Assembly: GCA_035532115.1 (NCBI GenBank)
Contig: DATKRO010000058.1
Span: 51,595 to 115,594, forward strand
DNA: 64,000 nucleotides
Source of the DNA: Acaudatibacter sp035532115
Lineage (GTDB): Bacteria; Pseudomonadota; Alphaproteobacteria; Caulobacterales; Caulobacteraceae
Direction: 5' to 3'
Shown here: in pieces, positions 55,194 through 62,371 of the stretch
Layout of the letters: each line of letters starts with the position of its first letter
How positions within the stretch are numbered: the first letter of the stretch is position 1
Position numbers and translations under genes: made by a program
The notes under the pieces: generated by a model
Databases searched by the model: none
The model's input: only the letters and a program-made list of their open reading frames with translations
What the model was told of the DNA's origin: nothing

Positions 55194-55994
55194 CTACCCG
55201 GTCCCCGCTGCGCGGTGGAAGCTCTCCACCAGGGATCCGGCGACCAGGCGCCAGCCGTCGACCAGGACGAAGAAGATCAGCTTGAACGGCAGGCTCACCA
55301 CCACGGGGGGCAGCATCATCATGCCCATGCTCATCAGGACGCTGGCGACCACCAGGTCGATGACCAGGAACGGCACGAACAGCAGGAAGCCAATCTCGAA
55401 GGCGCGCTTCAGCTCGGAGATCATGAACGCCGGCGTGACCACCTGAAGCGGGGTGGCCATCGGCGTGGCCGGGCGCGGAATGCGCGCGAGGCGGATGAAC
55501 AGCCCCAGGTCGTCCTGGTCCACCTGCGCCAGCATGAAGGCCTTCACCGGCGTCGCGGCCGCGCCGAAGGCGGCGGGGAGCTGCATCTTGTGGTCGAGCA
55601 GCGGCTTGACGCCCTGATCGTAGGAGGCCTGCAGCGTCGGGCCCATGACCACGGCGGTGAGGAACAGCGACAGGCTGATCAGCACGGCGTTGGGCGGCGT
55701 CGTCTGCAGGCCGAGCGCCTGACGCAACAGCGACAGCACCACCACGATGCGCACGAACGAGGTGGTCATGATGACGATGGAAGGCGCGAGCGAGAGGACG
55801 GTGATCAGCCCGATCAGCTGCACCACCCGATCGGTGAGCCCGGCGCCGGTGCCGAGATTGATGTTCACCTGCTGGGCCAGCGCCGCGGCCGGGACGACGA
55901 GGCTGGCCAGCGTGGTGACGAGCGAGATCAGCGCCGCGCGCCGCACCTCGGCGCCCGTGGGCTTGTGGAAGAAGAGCCGCAGCGCCGCGGTCAC
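55194..55994 (-). CDS. fliP: flagellar export gate protein FliP
   Basis: A 266-residue FliP, part of the inner-membrane export gate with FliQ and FliR. GTG 55994 overlaps the fliO stop (GTGA). A signal-like N-terminus precedes the conserved VVQLIGLITVLSLAPSIVIM, TTSFVRIVVVLSLLRQALGL and PPNAVLISLSLFLTAVVMGP regions. The C-terminus shows VTPAFMISELKRAFEIGFLL and VLMSMGMMMLPPVVVSLPFK, both hallmarks. fliQ does not follow here, so the gate genes are dispersed in this genome. It is co-transcribed with fliO from the promoter containing the CtrA-type site. Confidence 0.96.
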   Translation of the reverse strand: MTAALRLFFHKPTGAEVRRAALISLVTTLASLVVPAAALAQQVNINLGTGAGLTDRVVQLIGLITVLSLAPSIVIMTTSFVRIVVVLSLLRQALGLQTTPPNAVLISLSLFLTAVVMGPTLQASYDQGVKPLLDHKMQLPAAFGAAATPVKAFMLAQVDQDDLGLFIRLARIPRPATPMATPLQVVTPAFMISELKRAFEIGFLLFVPFLVIDLVVASVLMSMGMMMLPPVVVSLPFKLIFFVLVDGWRLVAGSLVESFHRAAGTG

Positions 55995-56278
55995 GCGCCT
56001 GCTCCCGACGGCCTCGGCGCGGCGCCGGCCTCGTCCAGAAGCTGGCCTTCGCCCAGCAGCAGCAGCCGCTCGCGGCCGTCGAGGCTTATGAGGACGAGGC
56101 GGCGCGCCGGATCGAGGGTGAGGCTCTCGACCACGGCGAGGCGCCGTTCGGCCCTCGGCCGCTGCAGGCGCGTCAGCCACTCCGGCCCGAACCGCCGCGC
56201 CGCGAAGGCGGCCAGGCCGACGAGGCCGAGGGTGACGACCAGGGCGAAAAGGGCGCGGGCGAGGTCCGCGAAGGCCAT
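55991..56278 (-). CDS. fliO: flagellar biosynthesis protein FliO
   Basis: A 95-residue protein with one transmembrane helix (ALFALVVTLGLVGLAAFAA) and a short cytoplasmic domain (RAERRLAVVESLTLDPARRL, VLISLDGRERLLLLG) typical of FliO/MopB, which stabilises FliP during gate assembly. ATG 56278 is preferred over an upstream TTG at 56299. It overlaps fliP by 4 bases. The divergent flgB gene starts about 100 bases away. Confidence 0.88.
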   Translation of the reverse strand: MAFADLARALFALVVTLGLVGLAAFAARRFGPEWLTRLQRPRAERRLAVVESLTLDPARRLVLISLDGRERLLLLGEGQLLDEAGAAPRPSGAGA

Positions 56279-56340
56279 GGGAACGAGGCTCGGGGGCAAG
56301 GGGCGCGAGGGGACTTGAGTCAGCCTTCGAGCGATTTGCC

Positions 56341-56357
56341 TTAAGGATGGATTAACC
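56341..56357. promoter_or_regulatory. CtrA-type binding site between fliO and flgB
   Basis: TTAA-GGATGGA-TTAACC: two TTAA half-sites with the 7-base spacing of the CtrA full box (TTAA-N7-TTAAC). It lies 25 bases before the flgB ATG and 63 bases from fliO. In Caulobacterales CtrA activates class II flagellar promoters, so control of both operons from here is plausible. Confidence 0.7.
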
Positions 56358-56381
56358 CTGTTCGTTCACGCTTTGCCCATC

Positions 56382-56789
56382 ATGAACCTGGGCGGCGTCC
56401 CCATCTTCGCCATGCTGAAGAGCCGGCTCGACTATCTCTCGGCCCGGCAGCGGCTGATCGCCGAGAATGTCGCCAATTCCGACACGCCCGGCTATGCGCC
56501 CAAGGACCTGAAGCCGTTCACCGTGACCGGCCCCGGCCTGGCGCTCGCCGGCGTCGCGGCCACGCTGACCTCGCCCATGCACCTGGCGGCCCCGGCCACG
56601 GCGGCGCTGTCCGGCGACAGGGCCATCGTCTCCCCGGATTCGGAGACCACCCTCAACGGCAACTCGGTGGTGCTGGAAGACGAGATGATGAAGATGACCC
56701 AGGCGCGCACTGACTACGACGCCGCCGTCGGCTTCTACCAGCAGGCGCTGAACATGATCCAGACCGCCATCCGGCGGCCGGGTGGATAG
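56382..56789 (+). CDS. flgB: flagellar proximal rod protein FlgB
   Basis: A 135-residue rod protein. The N-terminus MNLGGVPIFAMLKSRLDYLS precedes the rod signature RQRLIAENVANSDTPGYAPK. The C-terminus has MMKMTQARTDYDAAVGFYQQ, the usual coiled-coil end of axial proteins. ATG 56382 is taken as the start; a TTG three codons upstream is possible. It heads flgB-flgC-fliE. Confidence 0.95.
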   Translation: MNLGGVPIFAMLKSRLDYLSARQRLIAENVANSDTPGYAPKDLKPFTVTGPGLALAGVAATLTSPMHLAAPATAALSGDRAIVSPDSETTLNGNSVVLEDEMMKMTQARTDYDAAVGFYQQALNMIQTAIRRPGG

Positions 56790-56805
56790 GGGCAGGGGCA
56801 AGTCC

Positions 56806-57234
56806 ATGGCCGATCCGATCCCGTCCACGAGCGCCACCATGGCCATCGCGGCCTCGGCGCTCCAGGCCCAGCAGGCGCGCATGCGGGTGATCGCCGAGAA
56901 CCTCGCCAACGCCGATTCCACCGCCACGACGCCGGGGGGCGATCCCTACCGCCGCCAGGTTCCGGTGTTCACGCCGACGCCCGTGGCCGGCGGCGGCGAG
57001 GGCGTCAGCCTGACGCGGGTGGCCGCGGACCAGAGCGCCTTCCGCACCGAATACGCCCCCGGCCATCCGGGCGCCGACGCCAAGGGCTACCTCAAGCTGC
57101 CCAACGTCGATCCGCTGGTCGAGGCGCTCGACATGCAGGAAGCCCAGCGCGCCTACCAGGCGAGCCTCAACGTGATCTCGACGGCCAACACGATGAATTC
57201 GCTCACCCTCGGCCTCCTCAAGCAGATCCCGTAG
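56806..57234 (+). CDS. flgC: flagellar proximal rod protein FlgC
   Basis: A 142-residue rod protein: MAIAASALQAQQARMRVIAE continues with NLANADSTATTPGGDPYRRQ, the axial-protein signature. The C-terminus has LPNVDPLVEALDMQEAQRAY followed by ASLNVISTANTMNS. The start ATG 56806 lies 16 bases after the flgB stop; an in-frame GTG at 56782 would overlap flgB and is less likely. It is exported by the flagellar gate and joins FlgB and FliE. Confidence 0.95.
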   Translation: MADPIPSTSATMAIAASALQAQQARMRVIAENLANADSTATTPGGDPYRRQVPVFTPTPVAGGGEGVSLTRVAADQSAFRTEYAPGHPGADAKGYLKLPNVDPLVEALDMQEAQRAYQASLNVISTANTMNSLTLGLLKQIP

Positions 57235-57238
57235 GGCC

Positions 57239-57547
57239 GTGGTCGCGCCTCTGATCGCCGCCAAGGCCTACGCCGCCGCCCAGGGCGCCCTCGGCCCCGA
57301 ACTCGCGGGCGTCGCGGCGCCCGCCGCCGGTCCGAGCTTCGGCCAGCTGGTCACCTCGGCCATCCAGGACGCGGTGCACGCCTCGCGCGCCGCCGAGGCC
57401 CAGATCACCGCCCAGGTCCAGGGCAAGGCCAGCCTCGTCGACGTGGTCACGGCGATCTCCGCGGCCCAGACCAACCTGCAGACCGTCATGGCCATCCGCG
57501 ACCAGGTGATCGCCTCGTACCAGCAGATCATGAACATGACGATCTGA
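57239..57547 (+). CDS. fliE: flagellar hook-basal body protein FliE
   Basis: A 102-residue MS ring-rod junction protein starting at GTG 57239, four bases after flgC. The C-terminal half is diagnostic: AEAQITAQVQGKASLVDVVT, then AISAAQTNLQTVMAIRDQVI and ASYQQIMNMTI. The last five codons and the following 8 bases are repeated exactly at 60235-60254, 2.7 kb downstream, so the 3' end may be the attachment site of a former integrated element. Confidence 0.93.
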   Translation: MVAPLIAAKAYAAAQGALGPELAGVAAPAAGPSFGQLVTSAIQDAVHASRAAEAQITAQVQGKASLVDVVTAISAAQTNLQTVMAIRDQVIASYQQIMNMTI

Positions 57548-57554
57548 GGGGGCG
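57535..57554. repeat. 20-bp direct repeat, left copy (fliE 3' end)
   Basis: CATGACGATCTGAGGGGGCG, overlapping the last codons and stop of fliE. An identical copy in the same orientation lies at 60235-60254. Identity stops sharply on both sides. The placement at the end of a core gene is typical of an att site; this reading is inferred. Confidence 0.75.
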
Positions 57555-57605
57555 CGACGCGCGCCTGGCCTGGAGCAAGCGGCTATTTCGTACAGTGTCA
57601 CCGTT

Positions 57606-57628
57606 ATCGGATTTTGCCTGAATCCGAT
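57606..57628. repeat. palindrome downstream of fliE
   Basis: ATCGGATT-TTGCCTG-AATCCGAT, a perfect 8-bp stem with a 7-base loop in a locally AT-richer stretch just inside the direct-repeat segment. It may terminate the flgB-flgC-fliE transcript or be a dispersed palindromic repeat of the kind common in alphaproteobacteria. The 265 bases between fliE and the next gene show no coding frame. Confidence 0.55.
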
Positions 57629-57812
57629 CAACTCAATAGCCAATCCCGGCAGCTCGCGCGAGCGGCGCTCGACCCGCTTCCGTCAGGCGGGCATTCTTAT
57701 GGACGTGGATCCGACTAGATCTCCGGCCGAAGTTGGCCGGCTTCGCAACCCCAGCTTCTCAGCCCTCCTCGGGTGAACAACCTTCGTGCTTTCGACCCCT
57801 AGGATGGCCACC

Positions 57813-58772
57813 ATGGATGATGAGACAGCGGTCCTCGCGGTGCTGAACAGAGGCGCGCTGCGACGATTTCGCGAGGTCTGCGAAGTCGTCGGGCCGATCG
57901 TGCCGCAGTTCGACGGTTTCACCAAGCATGTGCTTCTGGCGGACCACCGCGCGTTCCTGTTCCCGCGTAACCACACCATCGTCGACCAGCTGGAACGCGA
58001 GTGCGCCTTTTACGCGACGCTGGACCAGCCGCTCGTCCCACGATTGCTGGGTCGTTGGGAGGATAGACGGATCTCGCCCTATCCGTTCTTCGCCGTGACG
58101 CGGCTGACCGGCCGCACGACCGGCGCCTTCTCGTCGGAGATGCTGCCGACACTCGCAGGCCGGCTCGGCGCGGAGATCGCCGCCTGCCACGAAACCAGCC
58201 TCGCTCTCGTCCCGCAGCGCCTGTGGGCCAACGCCTGGCAGGAACCGCCTCCGGCGCTGCCAACCGCGGCCACCTGCTACTCGCCGCTGCGCGAACTCGG
58301 CGGCGCGGAGCGCCTCGCCGATACAGCGGCGGCGTTCACGGGCGCGGCGCGCTCGGCGCGTCTGCTCGAAGCGCTGAGGGCCGCGGAGGCCATGGCCCCC
58401 GTGCTTGCGCATGGCGACTTGCACGAAGCCCAGCTGCTCATGGACACCTCTGGCGCGCTGACCGGAATCCTCGACTGGGGATTCGGCGGCGTGCTGTCGC
58501 CGCTCGTCGAGTTCACTTGCAGTTGGAAGACCGACAGCTTCGCGGCCGAGGCCGCCTACGGCGACATTCGTCGCCACATGTGGACGGCCTACACCAAACA
58601 CCGCACTGGCCCGCTGCCAACCTGGGACGAGATCTGCCTGGCGCTGACCGCCTTCGACATCACCGCGCTCGCGCCTGAGACCAGGAGCCATTACTACTGG
58701 CAGGAAAGCCCCGAATGGCGCGCCGCGCGCCGGTTCGCGGCGCGGGCGGCTTTGCTGGCGGCGCTCGCTTAG
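57813..58772 (+). CDS. APH-family phosphotransferase
   Basis: A 319-residue kinase-like protein. ATG 57813 with AGGA 8 bases upstream is preferred. N-lobe: VGPIVPQFDGFTKHVLLADH and FLFPRNHTIVDQLERECAFY. The catalytic loop VLAHGDLHEAQLLMDTSG (HGDLH....L) and the DFG-like GILDWGFGGVLSPLVEFTC (DWG) are intact. It belongs to the aminoglycoside/choline kinase superfamily; the substrate is unknown. It lies in the segment bracketed by the 20-bp direct repeat and has no close paralogue link to the other APH gene at 40.7 kb beyond the fold. Confidence 0.88.
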   Translation: MDDETAVLAVLNRGALRRFREVCEVVGPIVPQFDGFTKHVLLADHRAFLFPRNHTIVDQLERECAFYATLDQPLVPRLLGRWEDRRISPYPFFAVTRLTGRTTGAFSSEMLPTLAGRLGAEIAACHETSLALVPQRLWANAWQEPPPALPTAATCYSPLRELGGAERLADTAAAFTGAARSARLLEALRAAEAMAPVLAHGDLHEAQLLMDTSGALTGILDWGFGGVLSPLVEFTCSWKTDSFAAEAAYGDIRRHMWTAYTKHRTGPLPTWDEICLALTAFDITALAPETRSHYYWQESPEWRAARRFAARAALLAALA

Positions 58773-58917
58773 CGCCGGAGCCGCCACCATGCCAAGGTCG
58801 CCTCGACCCGCGGGTCGCTTGTGATGCGGATCAAACCGCAAATGGCGCATCACGGTCCTCGTCGCTGCCTGCCCGCCCCCAGTAGCGGACGTTCCGAACG
58901 ACGGGTTGTTTCGGATC

Positions 58918-59568
58918 CTACCCGGCTCGATCGTTCGGGGTTCGCGACGTGGTCCAGAACAGAACAGCCTCAATGGCCAGGAAAACTGCGATGGGCGCGA
59001 TAGCGCCGGCCGCGCCGCCGATCTCGTAGCCAAATCGGGCTGCTACATAGAGCAGGACCAACATGCTCAACGCCATGCCTGGCGCGCCGAGTCCGCGCAT
59101 GGCCGCGCTCCGGTGATAGCCAAGCCAGAACGCGAACCGCGCGATGATCCACACAACGGTGGTCGCCGCGACCGCGCGCATGGCCGACCCTGTCGAGGCG
59201 TAGGCGGCAAGGCCGAACAGCCCGACGATGAACACGACGGTCTGTTCCAATGTGTTCTGCAGATACTGCTGGTTCACGCGCAACCGTCTGGTCTCGAACC
59301 CGGAGAGCGGGTCGAAAGCCGGCGAAGAGAGCCGCTCGTGAGCCACGGCCTCGACGCCAGTCACCAGACAAAACAGAACCGCCAGGGCGGCGCACTTTGC
59401 GGTAAAGATCATGCGCCCGCTGACGCTGTCCATGCCCGCCAAGGGCGGGAGGAAACGGTCGATCACCAACCAGAGCGCGATCGCCACGGGCGCGGCGGCC
59501 GCAATATAAAGCATGCCCGTCCTGCGCATCATGCGGAAGCTGCCCGGTCCTGCTTCGGCGCCATCCAT
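58918..59568 (-). CDS. MAPEG-family membrane protein
   Basis: A 216-residue membrane protein with about five helices. The MAPEG signature is visible: RRLRVNQQYLQNTLEQTVVF and RFAFWLGYHRSAAMRGLGAP. Hydrophobic segments include LYIAAAAPVAIALWLVI and FTAKCAALAVLFCLVTGV. MAPEG proteins are glutathione-linked or eicosanoid-metabolising in eukaryotes; bacterial forms are poorly known. It is longer than typical MAPEGs (130-150), owing to an N-terminal helix pair. It is downstream of the small membrane protein, 12 bases apart. Confidence 0.82.
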   Translation of the reverse strand: MDGAEAGPGSFRMMRRTGMLYIAAAAPVAIALWLVIDRFLPPLAGMDSVSGRMIFTAKCAALAVLFCLVTGVEAVAHERLSSPAFDPLSGFETRRLRVNQQYLQNTLEQTVVFIVGLFGLAAYASTGSAMRAVAATTVVWIIARFAFWLGYHRSAAMRGLGAPGMALSMLVLLYVAARFGYEIGGAAGAIAPIAVFLAIEAVLFWTTSRTPNDRAG

Positions 59569-59580
59569 TGCGGTCCCCGA

Positions 59581-59763
59581 TCACCTCCACGGCAGCCGGG
59601 CGTGGCCGATGACCCGGAAGTAGAAGGCGCCGAACACCAACACGATGCCGACGTTCACGGCTAGTCGCTGCCAAAGGTGCTGTCTGAAGAACGCCACATC
59701 GACGCCGATAATGACGGCGACCATGACCGCTAGGTAGAGCGTCGTCGTCAGCGCGCTGCTCAT
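59581..59763 (-). CDS. small two-helix membrane protein
   Basis: A 60-residue protein with two hydrophobic helices (LTTTLYLAVMVAVIIGVDVA and LAVNVGIVLVFGAFYFRVIG) separated by a short polar loop (FRQHLWQRL). It lies 12 bases upstream of the MAPEG gene on the same strand and is probably co-transcribed. It is a common arrangement for MAPEG-type proteins to be accompanied by a small membrane protein; no family is recognised here. Confidence 0.7.
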   Translation of the reverse strand: MSSALTTTLYLAVMVAVIIGVDVAFFRQHLWQRLAVNVGIVLVFGAFYFRVIGHARLPWR

Positions 59764-60039
59764 CTCGCAGAACCACCATGCTCGCCGCTGCTCGAAAAGC
59801 CCGACCGCGACATGCGTCTATGCGGGTCGCGACGCACCCCCCGCATTACCGGCTGCGGAGGTCGGTTCCTGGAGGTCGAGCCAACTTCCGCCGTTTTGGC
59901 GCCTGGCGGGTGGTAAGGCGCAGGTGGTCGGCCGGCGATACAGACGCGCTCACATCGGGCCTGGAGCGCATCTTGCGGACCGCAGTGACCACCTGACGCT
60001 GGAATGTCAGTTACCAATCGTCATGGCAACGAGTCCGGA
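59764..60039. other. 276-base gene-free stretch inside the direct-repeat segment
   Basis: An open frame of 72 residues (59778-59996, plus strand) is Arg-rich without RBS or motif and is not considered coding. Its composition resembles non-coding DNA next to mobile elements. No terminator or repeat is evident. Confidence 0.5.
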
Positions 60040-60237
60040 TTAACGGCGGTTGACCTTTGAGGATCCGGAGTAGGAAGTCAGGGCTCCAGTGGCGATGAGG
60101 CGTCTGGTTTTGATGCTGCCTTTAGCCTTGTGCGCGCGGACGAGGTCGAGGGCGAAGCGTCGAACGATGGCCATGTTTTTGGCGCCGTCGCGGAAGGCCT
60201 CGCCGCGCGTCATGATCGCCCAGGCGATGCGGGCCAT
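60040..60237 (-). pseudogene. C-terminal transposase remnant
   Basis: A 65-residue fragment: MARIAWAIMTRGEAFRDGAK followed by NMAIVRRFALDLVRAHKAKG and SIKTRRLIATGALTSY. The first part resembles the C-terminus of IS110-type transposases (xxARIAWAxxTRGE), whereas NMAxVRxFALxLVR....K.SIKxRR is the ending of ISAs1-type transposases. The fragment is therefore either one diverged transposase or a join of two remnants. Its 5' boundary coincides with the right copy of the 20-bp repeat, so it is truncated there. No terminal inverted repeats are visible. Confidence 0.6.
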
Positions 60238-60254
60238 GACGATCTGAGGGGGCG
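60235..60254. repeat. 20-bp direct repeat, right copy
   Basis: Identical to 57535-57554 (CATGACGATCTGAGGGGGCG), same orientation, exactly 2,700 bases apart. It abuts the transposase remnant on the left and the 3' end of the SMP-30 gene (stop at 60270) on the right. Confidence 0.75.
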
Positions 60255-60269
60255 GCTGGCGGCGGCGGC

Positions 60270-61148
60270 TCACGGGCGCCCGGCGCGCGGCGACTCCACC
60301 TTCGCGGTCAGGAGCCGCCCCTTCGGGGCGGCGGCGGCGGCGTGGGCGAGGGAGGAGGGCGCCGTCAGCATGAAGAGGCTGCGCCCGTCCTCGCCGCCGA
60401 GCATGCAGGCGAAGCAGGGCTGGCCGGTCTCGATCACGTCGAGCACCGCGCCGCCCCGGGCGATGCGGGCGCACTCCGGGGCCACCGGATTGGCGATCCA
60501 GACGGCGCCTTCGGCGTCGAGGGCGATGCCGTCCGGCGGCCTGGGCTCCGTCTCGGCGAAGACGCGCCGACCCGAGAGTCCGCCGTCCGCCCCGATGTCG
60601 AAGGCGGTCAGCCGCGAGCCCAGGGTCTCGCCGACGATCAAGGTGCGGCCGTCGGGCGTGATCGCCGAGCCGTTGGGGAAGTGCAGGCCCTCGGCCGCGA
60701 CGCGCGCCTGGCCGTCCGGCGTCACGCAGGCGAGCTTCGCCGTAGGATGATTGGCGAGTACGCTCTCCACCCCGCGCGCCACGATCGCCGCGTCGAGGTC
60801 GAAGCCGAAGTTGCCGACGTAGGCGCGGCCCCCGGCGTCCACCACCATGTCGTTGCAGTGGAAATCGGCGATGGCGGAAAGGTTGGCGTGGACGCTGAGG
60901 CTTCCGTCCGCCGAGCGCCGCAACAGCTGGCGCTTCGTCATCGAGACGATCAGCATGTCGCCGCCGGGCAGCCAGCCGAGGCCCGACGGCCGGTCGTCGA
61001 TCTCGAACTCGGTCCTGAGATCGCCGGCGGGAGACACCGACTTCACCGCCTGGGCGTAGAAGTCGCTGAACCACAGCCGCCCGCCATGCCAGCGCGGGCC
61101 CTCGCCGAAATAGATCCCCTCTGCCAGAACCTCGGTCTTGCGGCCCAT
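60270..61148 (-). CDS. SMP-30/gluconolactonase family protein
   Basis: A 292-residue six-bladed beta-propeller. ATG 61148 (MGRKTEVLAEGIYFGEGPRW) has AAGGGAG 7 bases upstream. Ca2+/metal ligands of the family are visible: EGPRWHGGRLWFSDFYAQAV (Glu), DFHCNDMVVDAGGRAYVGNF (Asn), LHFPNGSAITPDGRTLIVGE (Asn) and RPPDGIALDAEGAVWIANPV (Asp). It hydrolyses sugar lactones or related cyclic esters. The C-terminus ends shortly after the right copy of the 20-bp direct repeat. Confidence 0.92.
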   Translation of the reverse strand: MGRKTEVLAEGIYFGEGPRWHGGRLWFSDFYAQAVKSVSPAGDLRTEFEIDDRPSGLGWLPGGDMLIVSMTKRQLLRRSADGSLSVHANLSAIADFHCNDMVVDAGGRAYVGNFGFDLDAAIVARGVESVLANHPTAKLACVTPDGQARVAAEGLHFPNGSAITPDGRTLIVGETLGSRLTAFDIGADGGLSGRRVFAETEPRPPDGIALDAEGAVWIANPVAPECARIARGGAVLDVIETGQPCFACMLGGEDGRSLFMLTAPSSLAHAAAAAPKGRLLTAKVESPRAGRP

Positions 61149-61260
61149 GGTCTCGCTCCCTTTGGCCCCGACGCGAGCGCCGCGGACGAGCCCCCAGCCT
61201 CCACGCTTCGGGACGCAGGTCAACCGGGGCGGCGGGGCATCGTCCTCCAGCGGGTCGTGC

Positions 61261-62007
61261 TCAACGGGGCGCCGCGTTCGGGCAGCCAGCTTCTGCCGCC
61301 TGGCCGTCCTCCTCGAAGCCGACGAAGACCAGGGCCTCGTCCGCCGGCTTGCGGCGCGAGACTACGGCGTTGGCGGGGAAGCTCTCGTCCGGCCAGCCCA
61401 TGGCGATGCAGATCATGATCACCTGGTCGTCGGGGATGCCGGCGTGCTCGCGCACCACGGGCGACTGCATGATGCCCTGGCTGTTGACGACGCAGCCGAG
61501 GCCCCTTGACCAGGCGGCGTTGACGAGGGCGTTGACCACGGCGCCGCAGTCGAACGGGCCGATGTCGCCGCCGTGGATCGAGCGGTCGTAGGTCACGACG
61601 ATGGAGACGGGGGCGTCGAACTGGCGAAAGCCGCGCAGCACCCAGTCGCGGCGCCCTTCCTGGTCATGCCGCTCTATGCCCATGGCGCCGAAGAGCTGCT
61701 TGGCGATCTCGATCTGCCGCTCGCGGTGCGCGCCGGCGTATTCGCCGTGGCCGCGGAACTCGCGCGAGGCCGGCACGCCGGCGAGATTGCGCTCGGTGTT
61801 GCCGGCGCGGATGCGGTCGAGCGCCGCGCCGGCGACCGCGTAGAAGTTCCAGGGCTGGGTGTTGAGCGAGGAGGGCGCGCGCATGGCCATCTCGATGATC
61901 TCGCGGATCAGCCGCCTCGGCACGGGATCGCGGCGATAGCCCCGGATGCTGCGCCGCCCGAGCACCACCTCGTCGTAGCTGGGCGCACGGGCCGCGGTCG
62001 GCTGCAT
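61261..62007 (-). CDS. nitroreductase family protein
   Basis: A 248-residue FMN-dependent oxidoreductase: VVLGRRSIRGYRRDPVPRRL, then EMAMRAPSSLNTQPWNFYAV (FMN-binding S-S-x-N-x-Q-P-W), DCGAVVNALVNAAWSRGLGC and CIAMGWPDESFPANAVVSRR. It reduces nitro compounds or quinones with NAD(P)H. Length is slightly above average owing to an insertion (RGHGEYAGAHRERQIEIAKQ). Start ATG 62007. Confidence 0.92.
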   Translation of the reverse strand: MQPTAARAPSYDEVVLGRRSIRGYRRDPVPRRLIREIIEMAMRAPSSLNTQPWNFYAVAGAALDRIRAGNTERNLAGVPASREFRGHGEYAGAHRERQIEIAKQLFGAMGIERHDQEGRRDWVLRGFRQFDAPVSIVVTYDRSIHGGDIGPFDCGAVVNALVNAAWSRGLGCVVNSQGIMQSPVVREHAGIPDDQVIMICIAMGWPDESFPANAVVSRRKPADEALVFVGFEEDGQAAEAGCPNAAPR

Positions 62008-62128
62008 GGCGTCTCTCCCCTCCGGCGGCCCGAGCGCGGCCCCGCGCGGCCTATAGACGAACGGCGCAGATTGTCATCCGCGGCGCGAGACCTTCCTGTA
62101 AGGAGCATTCTGCGCGAATATCGGGCCC

Positions 62129-62338
62129 ATGATCACCAGCCGGTTGACGACCAAGGGTCAGACCACGATCCCGCAGGCCGTCCGCAACGCTCTGCACCTG
62201 AAGGAGGGCGACGAGATCGCCTACGCCATCGAGGATGGCGCCGTCGTGCTGACCAGGGCCCAGCCGGCCGACGATCCCTTCGCGACGTTCGGCGAATGGG
62301 AAGGCGCGGCTGACCGCCGGGCCTACGATGGACTTTAG
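62129..62338 (+). CDS. AbrB/MazE-type DNA-binding protein
   Basis: A 69-residue swapped-hairpin AbrB-domain protein: MITSRLTTKGQTTIPQAVRN, then LHLKEGDEIAYAIEDGAVVL. It has a short acidic tail (DDPFATFGEWEGAADRRAYD) that in PrlF/MazE-type antitoxins wraps the toxin. No toxin gene follows (62339-62371 is a short spacer before a convergent gene). It may be an orphan antitoxin or a stand-alone regulator. GTAAGGAGCATT lies about 20 bases before the ATG. Confidence 0.88.
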   Translation: MITSRLTTKGQTTIPQAVRNALHLKEGDEIAYAIEDGAVVLTRAQPADDPFATFGEWEGAADRRAYDGL

Positions 62339-62371
62339 CCAAGCCGACAGCGCGCCTGCGCGGGTGACGGG

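Noticed and set aside
59778..59996. 72-codon plus-strand frame
   Set aside because: Arg-rich with no RBS or recognisable feature; sits in DNA next to a transposase remnant.
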